Position numbers and translations under genes: made by a program
Part shown: piece after piece, positions 42,319 through 49,779 of the stretch
Layout of the letters: every line of letters starts with the position of its first letter
Numbering within the stretch: position 1 is the first letter of the stretch
Notes under the pieces: model-generated
Told to the model about the DNA's origin: nothing
Seen by the model: only the letters and a program-made list of their open reading frames with translations
The model's database searches: none
NCBI GenBank assembly: GCA_002070275.1
Contig: MWCY01000012.1
Coordinates: 1 to 64,000 of the forward strand
Direction of reading: 5' to 3'
DNA length: 64,000 bases
Source of the DNA: Candidatus Hydrogenedentes bacterium ADurb.Bin170
GTDB taxonomy: Bacteria; Hydrogenedentota; Hydrogenedentia; Hydrogenedentales; CAITNO01

Positions 42319-44166
42319 ATGAAAACCATTCTTAGCTGCACCTTCACAAAAGGAATGACAAGAGCCCTTCAACTGACAGCAGCGCTTCTTTTTCTTATGC
42401 CTGCTGCCCTTTTCGGAAATGCCGCAGTGCCGCCGTCACCGACAGCGGTGGTTGCAGGAAAAAGCGGCACAATACTTTTTGTTGCTGAAAAGACCGCCGG
42501 CACCATTGCACAGGTCGACCTGTCCAGCGGTGCAGTCTTGAACCGCATTCCCCTGCCGCAGCCCCCCTCTGCGCTCGCCCTGTCGCCTGATGAAAAGATC
42601 TTATACGCTGCCGGAGCCGATCCGGAAGGCGCGCTTTTCATCATTCACGAGCCCTTTACCGAAGTGACGGAGACTTTCAGGATCGGACACACTCCGGAAA
42701 GCATATGCATCAGCCCGGACGGTACGCGCGCCTATGTGGCCTGTCGCTTTAACGATGATATCGCTGTGGTGGACACGGCGGAAAAAACTGTCCTCAGCCG
42801 TATCAATGCCGTACGTGAACCGGTTGCTGCCGCACTGACCCCGGACGGCTCGCTGCTTTTTGTGGCAAACCTGATTCCGAAGGGCTCGTCGGACGGCGAT
42901 TATGCGGCAGCCCGTATTTCCATCATTGACACGATGTTGCAGGAGACCGCCGCTGAAGTGTTCCTTCTCAACGGCAGTTCAAGTCTGCGGGGCATCTGCG
43001 TCTCTCCCGACGGCAATTATGTTTATGTCAGTCATATTCTTGCGCGGTATCACTTGCCTACAACCCAGCTGGAGCGGGGCTGGATGAATACCAATGCACT
43101 GAGTATTCTGTCGGTGGCGGAGAAAAAACTGATCAATACCGTTCTGCTGGATGACGTGGACGCCGGAGCCTCCAATCCCTGGGGACTCAGTTGCACGCCC
43201 GACGGGAAATGCCTGGTGGTCACCCATGCAGGCACCCACGAAATAAGCGTCATCGACCGGGATAAGCTCCATGCAAAGCTGGGCAGCCTGAGCGACAAAG
43301 AGGGCAGCGATACACCGAACAATCTTTCTTTTCTGGTTGATCTGCGCACCCGAATCAAATTGCCCGGCAATGGCCCTCGTGCCCTGTGGCTGTCGGATGA
43401 TACTGCCGTCATCGCCAACTATTTCAGCGGCAGCATCGCCTGCGTTCCCCTTCACAAATCAGGAACGCCGGAGATTCGCGAAATTCTTCTGACCGACGGC
43501 GCTCAGACACTGACTGAAGAAAGGAAAGGGGAAATTAATTTTCATGATGCGGCACTTTGCTTCCAGCAGTGGCAGAGCTGCGTCAGCTGTCATCCCGATG
43601 CGCGTGTGGACGGTTTGAACTGGGATCTTCTGAACGACGGCATCGGCAATCCCAAGAACACGAGAAGCATGCTGCTCAGTCATCAGACTCCGCCGGTCAT
43701 GAGTCTGGGCGTTCGGGCAAAAGCGGAAGTGGCTGTCCGGGCAGGCATTAAATTCATCCAGTTTGCCGTCCGGCCCGAAGAAGACGCTGAAGCCATCGAT
43801 GCGTATCTGAAAGCACTGACACCGGTGCCGTCACCCAGGCTGGAAAAAGGCGCACTGAGTCCTTCAGCACAGCGCGGTGAGATACTGTTTAAACAGGCAC
43901 ACTGCGCTGAATGCCACCCCGCTCCTTTATACACTGATTTGAAACTGCATACGCTTGGCACCACACGTGGCATGGACGAAGGCAAATCTGTTGATACGCC
44001 GACACTCATTGAAGTATGGCGTACGGCGCCCTATCTTCATGACGGGCGGGCGGCAACACTCCATGAACTTTTTACCATTCATAACAGCGGAGACCGGCAC
44101 GGCAAAACCTCATCCCTGAATGAGGAAGAACTTGCTGATCTGATCAGCTATGTGGAATCGCTGTAA
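42319..44166 (+). CDS. Secreted YVTN-propeller / di-haem cytochrome fusion protein
   Basis: 615 residues with a signal peptide (ALQLTAALLFLMPAALFG). The first ~380 residues form a YVTN/lactonase-type seven-bladed propeller (VVAGKSGTILFVAEK, ISPDGTRAYVACRF, LTPDGSLLFVAN). The last ~200 hold two CxxCH haem sites, CVSCHPDA and CAECHPAP, as in cytochrome c peroxidase/MauG-like proteins, with DTPTLIEVWRTAPYLHDGRA near the end. The protein would carry electrons in the periplasm while the propeller binds a partner or substrate. The combination is seen in PVC-type bacteria. Confidence 0.9.
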   Translation: MKTILSCTFTKGMTRALQLTAALLFLMPAALFGNAAVPPSPTAVVAGKSGTILFVAEKTAGTIAQVDLSSGAVLNRIPLPQPPSALALSPDEKILYAAGADPEGALFIIHEPFTEVTETFRIGHTPESICISPDGTRAYVACRFNDDIAVVDTAEKTVLSRINAVREPVAAALTPDGSLLFVANLIPKGSSDGDYAAARISIIDTMLQETAAEVFLLNGSSSLRGICVSPDGNYVYVSHILARYHLPTTQLERGWMNTNALSILSVAEKKLINTVLLDDVDAGASNPWGLSCTPDGKCLVVTHAGTHEISVIDRDKLHAKLGSLSDKEGSDTPNNLSFLVDLRTRIKLPGNGPRALWLSDDTAVIANYFSGSIACVPLHKSGTPEIREILLTDGAQTLTEERKGEINFHDAALCFQQWQSCVSCHPDARVDGLNWDLLNDGIGNPKNTRSMLLSHQTPPVMSLGVRAKAEVAVRAGIKFIQFAVRPEEDAEAIDAYLKALTPVPSPRLEKGALSPSAQRGEILFKQAHCAECHPAPLYTDLKLHTLGTTRGMDEGKSVDTPTLIEVWRTAPYLHDGRAATLHELFTIHNSGDRHGKTSSLNEEELADLISYVESL

Positions 44167-44192
44167 ACGCACGGGAAAAGCGTTTTCTTTTC
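44165..44192 (+). terminator. Possible terminator overlapping the stop codon
   Basis: AAACGC (44165-44170) and GCGTTT (44180-44185) pair as a 6-bp stem, followed by TCTTTTCC. The stem overlaps the stop codon and is short, so this is a weak candidate. Confidence 0.4.
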
Positions 44193-44228
44193 CTCAGGCA
44201 GACCGCTTTTCATAGCAGGGAGAGTTTC

Positions 44229-45326
44229 GTGACTTTAACCAGATATATTGAAAACGATTTACAGATTTCAGCCATCAGGCATAAGGAATATCAGGAATAT
44301 TTTATCACGGCGCAAACCGGTGCACCGGATCATTTTCAAAAAAACGTACAGGCACTGGCTCAGACGCTGTATGCGCTGAATGCCGTTCCGCTGTCCGCAG
44401 AAGTTTTCGGCGTGCCTGTTGAGAATCGCACGCGATGGGACGAGGCGCTCCAGTCCCGGTGCTGCCCCGTCATGTGGCTCGAAGGAAGGAAGGATCACAG
44501 CAGCTCACTGCAGGGCTTTCAGGTCTGGGCGGTGTCCGGAATCGCAGCAGAACCTGTTTATCTCAACGGACAGGCGGCGGGAATGCAGTACACGCTCGAC
44601 GGACGGCGATGGTGCAGGCTCACCGGGCTGCTGCCTCAAAACATTGGTGCCGGCAGGACAGAGCAGACGGAAAGCGTGTTCCACGCTATGGAAGAAGCGC
44701 TCGCTCAGGCAGGAATGCAATTCTCCCAGGTAATTCGCACCTGGTTTTACAACAGCGAAATGCTGCAATGGTACGATGATTTCAACCGCGTGAGAACTGC
44801 TTTTTTCGAAAAGCGCGGAATTTTTGATCAGCTCGTTCCGGCAAGCACAGGGATCGGTTGCCGAAACGGCGCCGGAGCAGCGCTTACTGCAGGGCTGCTT
44901 GCCGTTGACACACCGGACGGCTTCTCTCCCCCGGCCATGGTTCCCTCCCCGCTGCAATGCCCTTCCATCGAATACGGAAGCGCTTTCAGTCGCGCCGTAG
45001 AACTCAGTTCCCCTTCTGTGCGGCGCCTCCTCATCTCCGGTACTGCAAGCATTGAACCGGGAGGTAAGAGCATACACTTCGGCGACATGGAGCGGCAGAT
45101 TCATCTCACCCTTTGTGTGGTGCAGGCCATTCTGCGCTCCCGTGATATGAACTGGTCACAGGTATCCCGGGCAATAGCCTATTTCACAGATCCTGCCGAT
45201 GCCCCTCTGTTTCAGAAATGTCTCGCTGCCCGCGGAATCTCTCCCTTCCCCGCCTTGCTGGCACACACCGATATCTGCCGGGACGATCTCCTTTTCGAAT
45301 TAGAACTGGATGCGCTGTCCGTCTGA
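44229..45326 (+). CDS. Chorismatase/RidA-like protein
   Basis: 365 residues with a GTG start and GGGAG ahead. Two related halves have a RidA/YjgF-type fold. The pattern FYNSEMLQWYDDFNRVRTAFF followed by PASTGIGCRNGAGAALTAG, and later RRLLISGTASI, is that of chorismatase-type proteins (FkbO/Hyg5 relatives), which hydrolyse chorismate in secondary metabolism. Whether this protein has chorismatase activity or a different RidA-like activity cannot be told by eye. No polyketide or shikimate genes are adjacent. Confidence 0.7.
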   Translation: MTLTRYIENDLQISAIRHKEYQEYFITAQTGAPDHFQKNVQALAQTLYALNAVPLSAEVFGVPVENRTRWDEALQSRCCPVMWLEGRKDHSSSLQGFQVWAVSGIAAEPVYLNGQAAGMQYTLDGRRWCRLTGLLPQNIGAGRTEQTESVFHAMEEALAQAGMQFSQVIRTWFYNSEMLQWYDDFNRVRTAFFEKRGIFDQLVPASTGIGCRNGAGAALTAGLLAVDTPDGFSPPAMVPSPLQCPSIEYGSAFSRAVELSSPSVRRLLISGTASIEPGGKSIHFGDMERQIHLTLCVVQAILRSRDMNWSQVSRAIAYFTDPADAPLFQKCLAARGISPFPALLAHTDICRDDLLFELELDALSV

Positions 45327-45400
45327 ATGATTCGCGCCGAAATCCTGGTGTCTCCTAAGTTCGCATTGACGTTTTATTGATTTTTGCGCTTTGCGAAGTG

Positions 45401-45429
45401 TTGATTCATTTCTTAGTTTATGATACCAT
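45401..45429 (+). promoter_or_regulatory. Predicted promoter for the papain-like protease gene
   Basis: TTGATT (45401-45406), 17-base spacer ending TGA, TACCAT (45424-45429): -35 plus extended -10, 39 bases before the ATG. Confidence 0.55.
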
Positions 45430-45467
45430 GTAGAAAGTACCCAAGGGGCATAAAATAGGAGTGAATC

Positions 45468-47486
45468 ATGCCCGCTATTTCTAAAAAAACAACGACCTTA
45501 AGCAAATACCACGTACTCTATGTGCTTTTTCTATACATCAGCGTAAGTCACTTCGCGTTCGGTCAACTGACACCCGAAGATATTGCAGACCTGCAGCAGC
45601 AGGGCAAGGAAAAAGGCTGGACTTTCTCTGTCGGGCTGACGGAAGCATCTCAGCGGCCTCTGGAACAACTGGGCAACGTCCGTTTTACTGAAGAAGCCTT
45701 GCGGGAAGAAGAAGAACACCAGATGGATCCGGCGCTGCTGAACAAAGCGGGACTCCCTTCCCGCTTTGACTGGCGCGACCATGTCTCAAGGCCCCTGCCG
45801 CCTGTGAAAGATCAGGGGAGCTGCGGATCCTGCTGGGCATTTGCCACAACAGAAGTGCTGGAATGGGCTATTAAAATTCATGACGACACAGTCGTCGACC
45901 TCTCGGAACAGTGGCTGATCAGCTGCAACTCAGAAATCCTGGCTCATACCTGTTCCACGGGCGGTTTCATGCAGTTGGGCTATTTCAAAGACAAAAAGGA
46001 TGACTGCGGCAGCTCCGGCGCTGTTCTGGAAAAGGATTGTCCCTATACCGGATGGGACAGCCCATGCAAATGTCCCTATCCGCACAAGTATTGGATCAAA
46101 AGTTATAGCCAGCTTGGCACTTTTTTGAATATCGCCCCGGTAGAGGATATCAAAGCGGCGCTGTATCAATACGGCCCCCTCGGTACCTATCTCAAAATCT
46201 CCAAGTCCCTCATTGCCTATACCGGCGGCGTTTATAACGACAAAAAAGACGAGAAGGCGTGGAATGTCCCGGATCATGCCGTCATCATTATCGGCTGGGA
46301 TGATTCCAAGGGCGCCTGGCTCGTCCAAAACTCCTGGGGAACAGGCTGGGGAATGGGCGGCTACGGCTATATGGAATACGGCGTCGACCTGATCGGCTCC
46401 AGCGCCAGCTGGGTGATCTACGGTGATGATCTGAGCGTCTCTCCCCGGGATCTCTCTTTTTCCGCAGAGGCAGGCAGCAGCAGCAGCATCGCATCGGCTC
46501 AGAACACATTGCTCCTGGAAAACAAAGGAACTGCGCCCTTCTCCTGGAGCGCAACAGCGCCCACCTGGTTGAAGCTCTCCGCCAACCAAGGCACCATCGC
46601 CCCCGGCACTTCTGTCACCCTCTCTCTGACACTTGCACTCGACACAGTCAATCTGCAGCCCGGAAACTATAGCGGAACGATTTTCGTGACCAATCAGAGC
46701 AGTGCTTCCGTACAGTCTGTGCCGGCGGCACTCACATTAACGCCGCCGGTCATTTACAACTTTTCACTGGACAGCAACCCCGGCTGGAGCGCTGATACCG
46801 GATGGGCATTCGGTCGCCCTGCGGGACTGGGCTCCTATAACCGCGATCCATCACGGGCTTATACCGGGCAGTATGTATACGGCTACAACCTTAAGGGCGA
46901 TTATGAAAGTGATCTTCCCCGGCGGAGTCTGACAACACCATCCCTGGACTTTTCCCGGGCATCCGGCGTGACCCTCCGTTTTATGCGCTGGCTGGGCGTT
47001 GAAGAGGGACAGTACGACGAAGCAGCCGTTGAAGTCAGTAACAACGGTTACACCTGGATCACTGTCTGGAAGAATCCAGCCCGGGATGAAGTGCTGGATA
47101 CAGAATGGGTTGAATGCGAATATAACCTCTCCGCTGTTGCGGACGGGCAGCCCAATGTCCGGGTAAGATGGGTTATGGGGCCTACCGATTATTCTCAAAC
47201 TTATCCTGGATGGAATATTGACGACATCCAGTTCCGTGGCAGGGTTGAGACAGAGGCGGAAGTCGAAGGAGAGCCGGAGCCACGCCATCCTGCCGACACT
47301 GATAATGACGGACATTTTTCGCAAAACGAAGCGCTGAGCTATATTTCCCAATGGCAGAAGGGCACCCGAGAAATGAAGCATGCGGTGCAGATCCTCTTCA
47401 TCTGGAAAAAGGGCGGGTATTATCGTTATGATGAAACCAAAGAAGAGCCTTACTGCTGGGTGCCTATTGAAAATCCCGGCAACTGA
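45468..47486 (+). CDS. Secreted papain-like cysteine protease with C-terminal binding domains
   Basis: 672 residues. A hydrophobic signal (YHVLYVLFLYISVSHFAFG) is followed by a short pro-region. The C1A peptidase domain spans about residues 100-325: catalytic Cys122 in QGSCGSCWAF, His near 270 in DHAVIIIGWDD, and Asn near 288 in QNSWGTGWG. A BACON/Ig-like domain follows (FSWSATAPTWLKLSANQGT), then a jelly-roll-like region (RFMRWLGVEEGQYDEAAVEV). An acidic linker and a dockerin/EF-hand-like tail close the protein (DTDNDGHFSQNEALSYI). It is likely exported to degrade protein outside the cell. The tail resembles C-terminal domains common in Hydrogenedentota-like secretomes. Confidence 0.93.
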   Translation: MPAISKKTTTLSKYHVLYVLFLYISVSHFAFGQLTPEDIADLQQQGKEKGWTFSVGLTEASQRPLEQLGNVRFTEEALREEEEHQMDPALLNKAGLPSRFDWRDHVSRPLPPVKDQGSCGSCWAFATTEVLEWAIKIHDDTVVDLSEQWLISCNSEILAHTCSTGGFMQLGYFKDKKDDCGSSGAVLEKDCPYTGWDSPCKCPYPHKYWIKSYSQLGTFLNIAPVEDIKAALYQYGPLGTYLKISKSLIAYTGGVYNDKKDEKAWNVPDHAVIIIGWDDSKGAWLVQNSWGTGWGMGGYGYMEYGVDLIGSSASWVIYGDDLSVSPRDLSFSAEAGSSSSIASAQNTLLLENKGTAPFSWSATAPTWLKLSANQGTIAPGTSVTLSLTLALDTVNLQPGNYSGTIFVTNQSSASVQSVPAALTLTPPVIYNFSLDSNPGWSADTGWAFGRPAGLGSYNRDPSRAYTGQYVYGYNLKGDYESDLPRRSLTTPSLDFSRASGVTLRFMRWLGVEEGQYDEAAVEVSNNGYTWITVWKNPARDEVLDTEWVECEYNLSAVADGQPNVRVRWVMGPTDYSQTYPGWNIDDIQFRGRVETEAEVEGEPEPRHPADTDNDGHFSQNEALSYISQWQKGTREMKHAVQILFIWKKGGYYRYDETKEEPYCWVPIENPGN

Positions 47487-47502
47487 ATCATGAAAGCCAT
47501 AC

Positions 47503-48261
47503 ATGCACAGTGGATGGGAACGTAATCAGATTTACAATGAGGACTGTCTTACCGGTCTGAAGCGGCTGCCTGACGAGTCTGTTGATCTGGTGATTACGGA
47601 TCCTCCCTTTGCCATTGATTTCACACCGCTGAGAGACAATTACAAGCGCCACCCTCATCTGGTTCTGGGCGGGTATCAGGAAGTAAAAACAGTCGATTAT
47701 CCCGACTTTACACGGAACTGGATGACACAAATACGCCGCGTCCTCAAAGAGTCAGGCGCGGCTTTTATCTTTTCCGGCTGGAATAATCTGAAAGATATTC
47801 TGGTGACTGCCGATGCACTCAATCTGATTACAGTAAACCATCTTATCTGGAAATATCAGTTCGGTGTGGTCTGCAAATACCGTTTTGTGACCTCCCACTA
47901 CCATTGCCTTTATCTCTGTAAAGACAACAAGCAACGCAAATTTTTTCACAATGCCCGGTTCAGTTCTGATGACCGGACAGCGACAGGCAGAAGCAAGCGT
48001 TATGCGGATCTGGAGGACGTCTGGACTATCCAGCGGGAATACTGGCACGGTGACATGAAGACGCCAACCAAACTCCCGGGCGAGCTGATCCGGAAAATCC
48101 TCGCCTATACATCGGAGCCGGGGGATCTGGTGCTCGATCCGTTTTTGGGTTCCAGACAGGTGGCTGTCATCAGCCGTGAATCCGGACGGGATTACATCGG
48201 TTTCGAAATCGTTCCGGCGTATTTTGAGTTTGCAAAAAACCGCCTGGCTGAAATGCCCTGA
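47503..48261 (+). CDS. Orphan DNA methyltransferase (N4-cytosine or N6-adenine)
   Basis: 252 residues. Motif IV comes first (VITDPPFAIDF, DPPF), and the S-adenosylmethionine motif I comes last (LVLDPFLGSRQVAV then GRDYIGFE), the order of the beta class of amino-methyltransferases. The product is complete, without an obvious target-recognition insert. No restriction endonuclease is adjacent: the neighbours are the papain-like protease (17 bases upstream) and nagZ. It may be a solitary regulator-type or phage-defence-evading methylase. No good ribosome-binding site is seen at its ATG. Confidence 0.88.
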   Translation: MHSGWERNQIYNEDCLTGLKRLPDESVDLVITDPPFAIDFTPLRDNYKRHPHLVLGGYQEVKTVDYPDFTRNWMTQIRRVLKESGAAFIFSGWNNLKDILVTADALNLITVNHLIWKYQFGVVCKYRFVTSHYHCLYLCKDNKQRKFFHNARFSSDDRTATGRSKRYADLEDVWTIQREYWHGDMKTPTKLPGELIRKILAYTSEPGDLVLDPFLGSRQVAVISRESGRDYIGFEIVPAYFEFAKNRLAEMP

Positions 48262-48286
48262 TATTCCTGAGTTTTCTTTTTATGCC

Positions 48287-48302
48287 GCCCCTTCGGGCTT
48301 TT
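48287..48302 (+). terminator. Weak terminator candidate after the methyltransferase gene
   Basis: GCCC and GGGC pair around CTTC and are followed by TTTTCG. The stem is only 4 bp. Confidence 0.35.
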
Positions 48303-48408
48303 CGTCTCCTGGTACTGGAACGGCACCGGGCACAGGGGCTATGATGTCCGGGTATTTTTCGATGGAGTCCGCATTTCCCCCATCTTCCCTGAACCATGGA
48401 GCGCAGCA

Positions 48409-49689
48409 TTGAAAGTTTTTATCCAGACAGCCATTACTCTTTTCCTCCTGCAATCCATTACATGTGGCGCTGCTCAGGCTCAGAAAATCATCCCGGGGCA
48501 CAGCCTCATCATTGCGCTGCCGGGAAAAACGCTTTTAGCGCAGGATCGGGACTTGTTGAAAGAGATTCAGCCAGGCGGCGTGCTTCTCCTCGGGAACAAT
48601 ATCAGCAACCGCCAGCAGACTTTAAATCTCGTTGCTGCCATTAAAAGGACTGTCAGCGGCAAGGCCTTCTCAGGGGCCCTTCCCTTAATTTATGTGGATC
48701 AGGAAGGGGGCAGAGTGAACCGGCTGCGTCTGGACAATGCGCCCTCTGCCTCGTCTCTTGGCGCTGAAGGGAGCGAAGGCAAGATCCGCGACACAGCCAT
48801 TGCCTATGCCCGCGCCGCCCGGGAGCGCGGTATTGAAGTAGTGATTGCGCCGGTCCTGGATCTGAAAGTGCCGGGCAGCCGTGCCATCGGCGACAGGGCG
48901 TTTTCGGACGATCCGGAAATCGCCTGGCTCTTTGGAAAACGCTTCATGGACGGGATCCTTCAGGAAGGGCTGCTGCCTGTGGTGAAACATTTTCCCGGTC
49001 ATGGCGCCGCCATTGAAGATTCACATGTCCAGCTGGCACACCTGAACCTAACGGGACAGGCATTGGAAGATACGCTTCTCCCCTTTAAAAATGCCGTTGA
49101 CGCAACCGTGCCTGCTGTGCTTGTGGGGCATATCGCCTGTCCTGCACTGGATCCGGAATTTCCTGATACTCCTGCGACCCTTTCCCGTGCCATGGTGACC
49201 GGTATCCTGCGGGAACAATGGGGCTACGATGGCTTTATTATGACCGATGACATGAATATGAAAGCAGTAAAAGGCGCTCTGGAAGACCTGGTTGTCCGGT
49301 CGCTCCGTGCCGGCTGTGACGCTGTAATTATCTGCGAGCACAACCCCGCTCTCCTGCGCAAAATCGTCCGCACCATTGCGCTTGAAGCGGAAAACGATCC
49401 TCAGTTCCTTGATATGCTGCGTCAGAGCAGGCAGCGGCTTGACAGGTTTTCCTCCCGTATTTTCCCCGTCGACATCCAGCCCGAAGCAGCCACAGCCGTC
49501 GCAACCCAAACGCCCCGGCAGCCCGGTTCCGGACAGGAAACCATAATTCAGCACAAAGTTGCCGCGGGAGATACTCTTTCCAAACTTGCTGTGCGATACG
49601 GAACTACAACGGAAACAATCCGGCAGTACAACAACAAAAACAGCGACGTGATAGGCATCGGCGAAACGCTTCATATCCCCGGCAACTGA
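48409..49689 (+). CDS. nagZ: Secreted GH3 beta-N-acetylglucosaminidase with C-terminal LysM
   Basis: 426 residues. The TTG start is supported by GGAG 7 bases upstream and by the signal peptide it opens (MKVFIQTAITLFLLQS). The GH3 domain shows NagZ landmarks: LIYVDQEGGRVNRL, PVVKHFPGHGAAIEDSH (the His-Asp region typical of NagZ) and GFIMTDDMNMKAV with the nucleophile Asp. The last ~50 residues are a LysM domain (HKVAAGDTLSKLAVRYG). NagZ normally works in the cytoplasm; here a signal peptide and LysM place it at the wall, trimming GlcNAc from peptidoglycan outside the inner membrane. A minus-strand terminator follows. Confidence 0.9.
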   Translation: MKVFIQTAITLFLLQSITCGAAQAQKIIPGHSLIIALPGKTLLAQDRDLLKEIQPGGVLLLGNNISNRQQTLNLVAAIKRTVSGKAFSGALPLIYVDQEGGRVNRLRLDNAPSASSLGAEGSEGKIRDTAIAYARAARERGIEVVIAPVLDLKVPGSRAIGDRAFSDDPEIAWLFGKRFMDGILQEGLLPVVKHFPGHGAAIEDSHVQLAHLNLTGQALEDTLLPFKNAVDATVPAVLVGHIACPALDPEFPDTPATLSRAMVTGILREQWGYDGFIMTDDMNMKAVKGALEDLVVRSLRAGCDAVIICEHNPALLRKIVRTIALEAENDPQFLDMLRQSRQRLDRFSSRIFPVDIQPEAATAVATQTPRQPGSGQETIIQHKVAAGDTLSKLAVRYGTTTETIRQYNNKNSDVIGIGETLHIPGN

Positions 49690-49697
49690 CCGGTTTC

Positions 49698-49734
49698 CAA
49701 AAAAGAAACAGGGCAGCGCCGAAACGCTGCCCTG
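49698..49734 (-). terminator. Rho-independent terminator after bamA
   Basis: On the minus strand CAGGGCAGCG and CGCTGCCCTG pair as a 10-bp stem around a 6-base loop, followed by TTTCTTTTTT. It lies 45 bases after the bamA stop and ends just inside the convergent nagZ 3' side. Confidence 0.9.
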
Positions 49735-49779
49735 CATACAGTCTGTGGCGTGCACCGACAGGCGGCGCACTCCCGAAAC

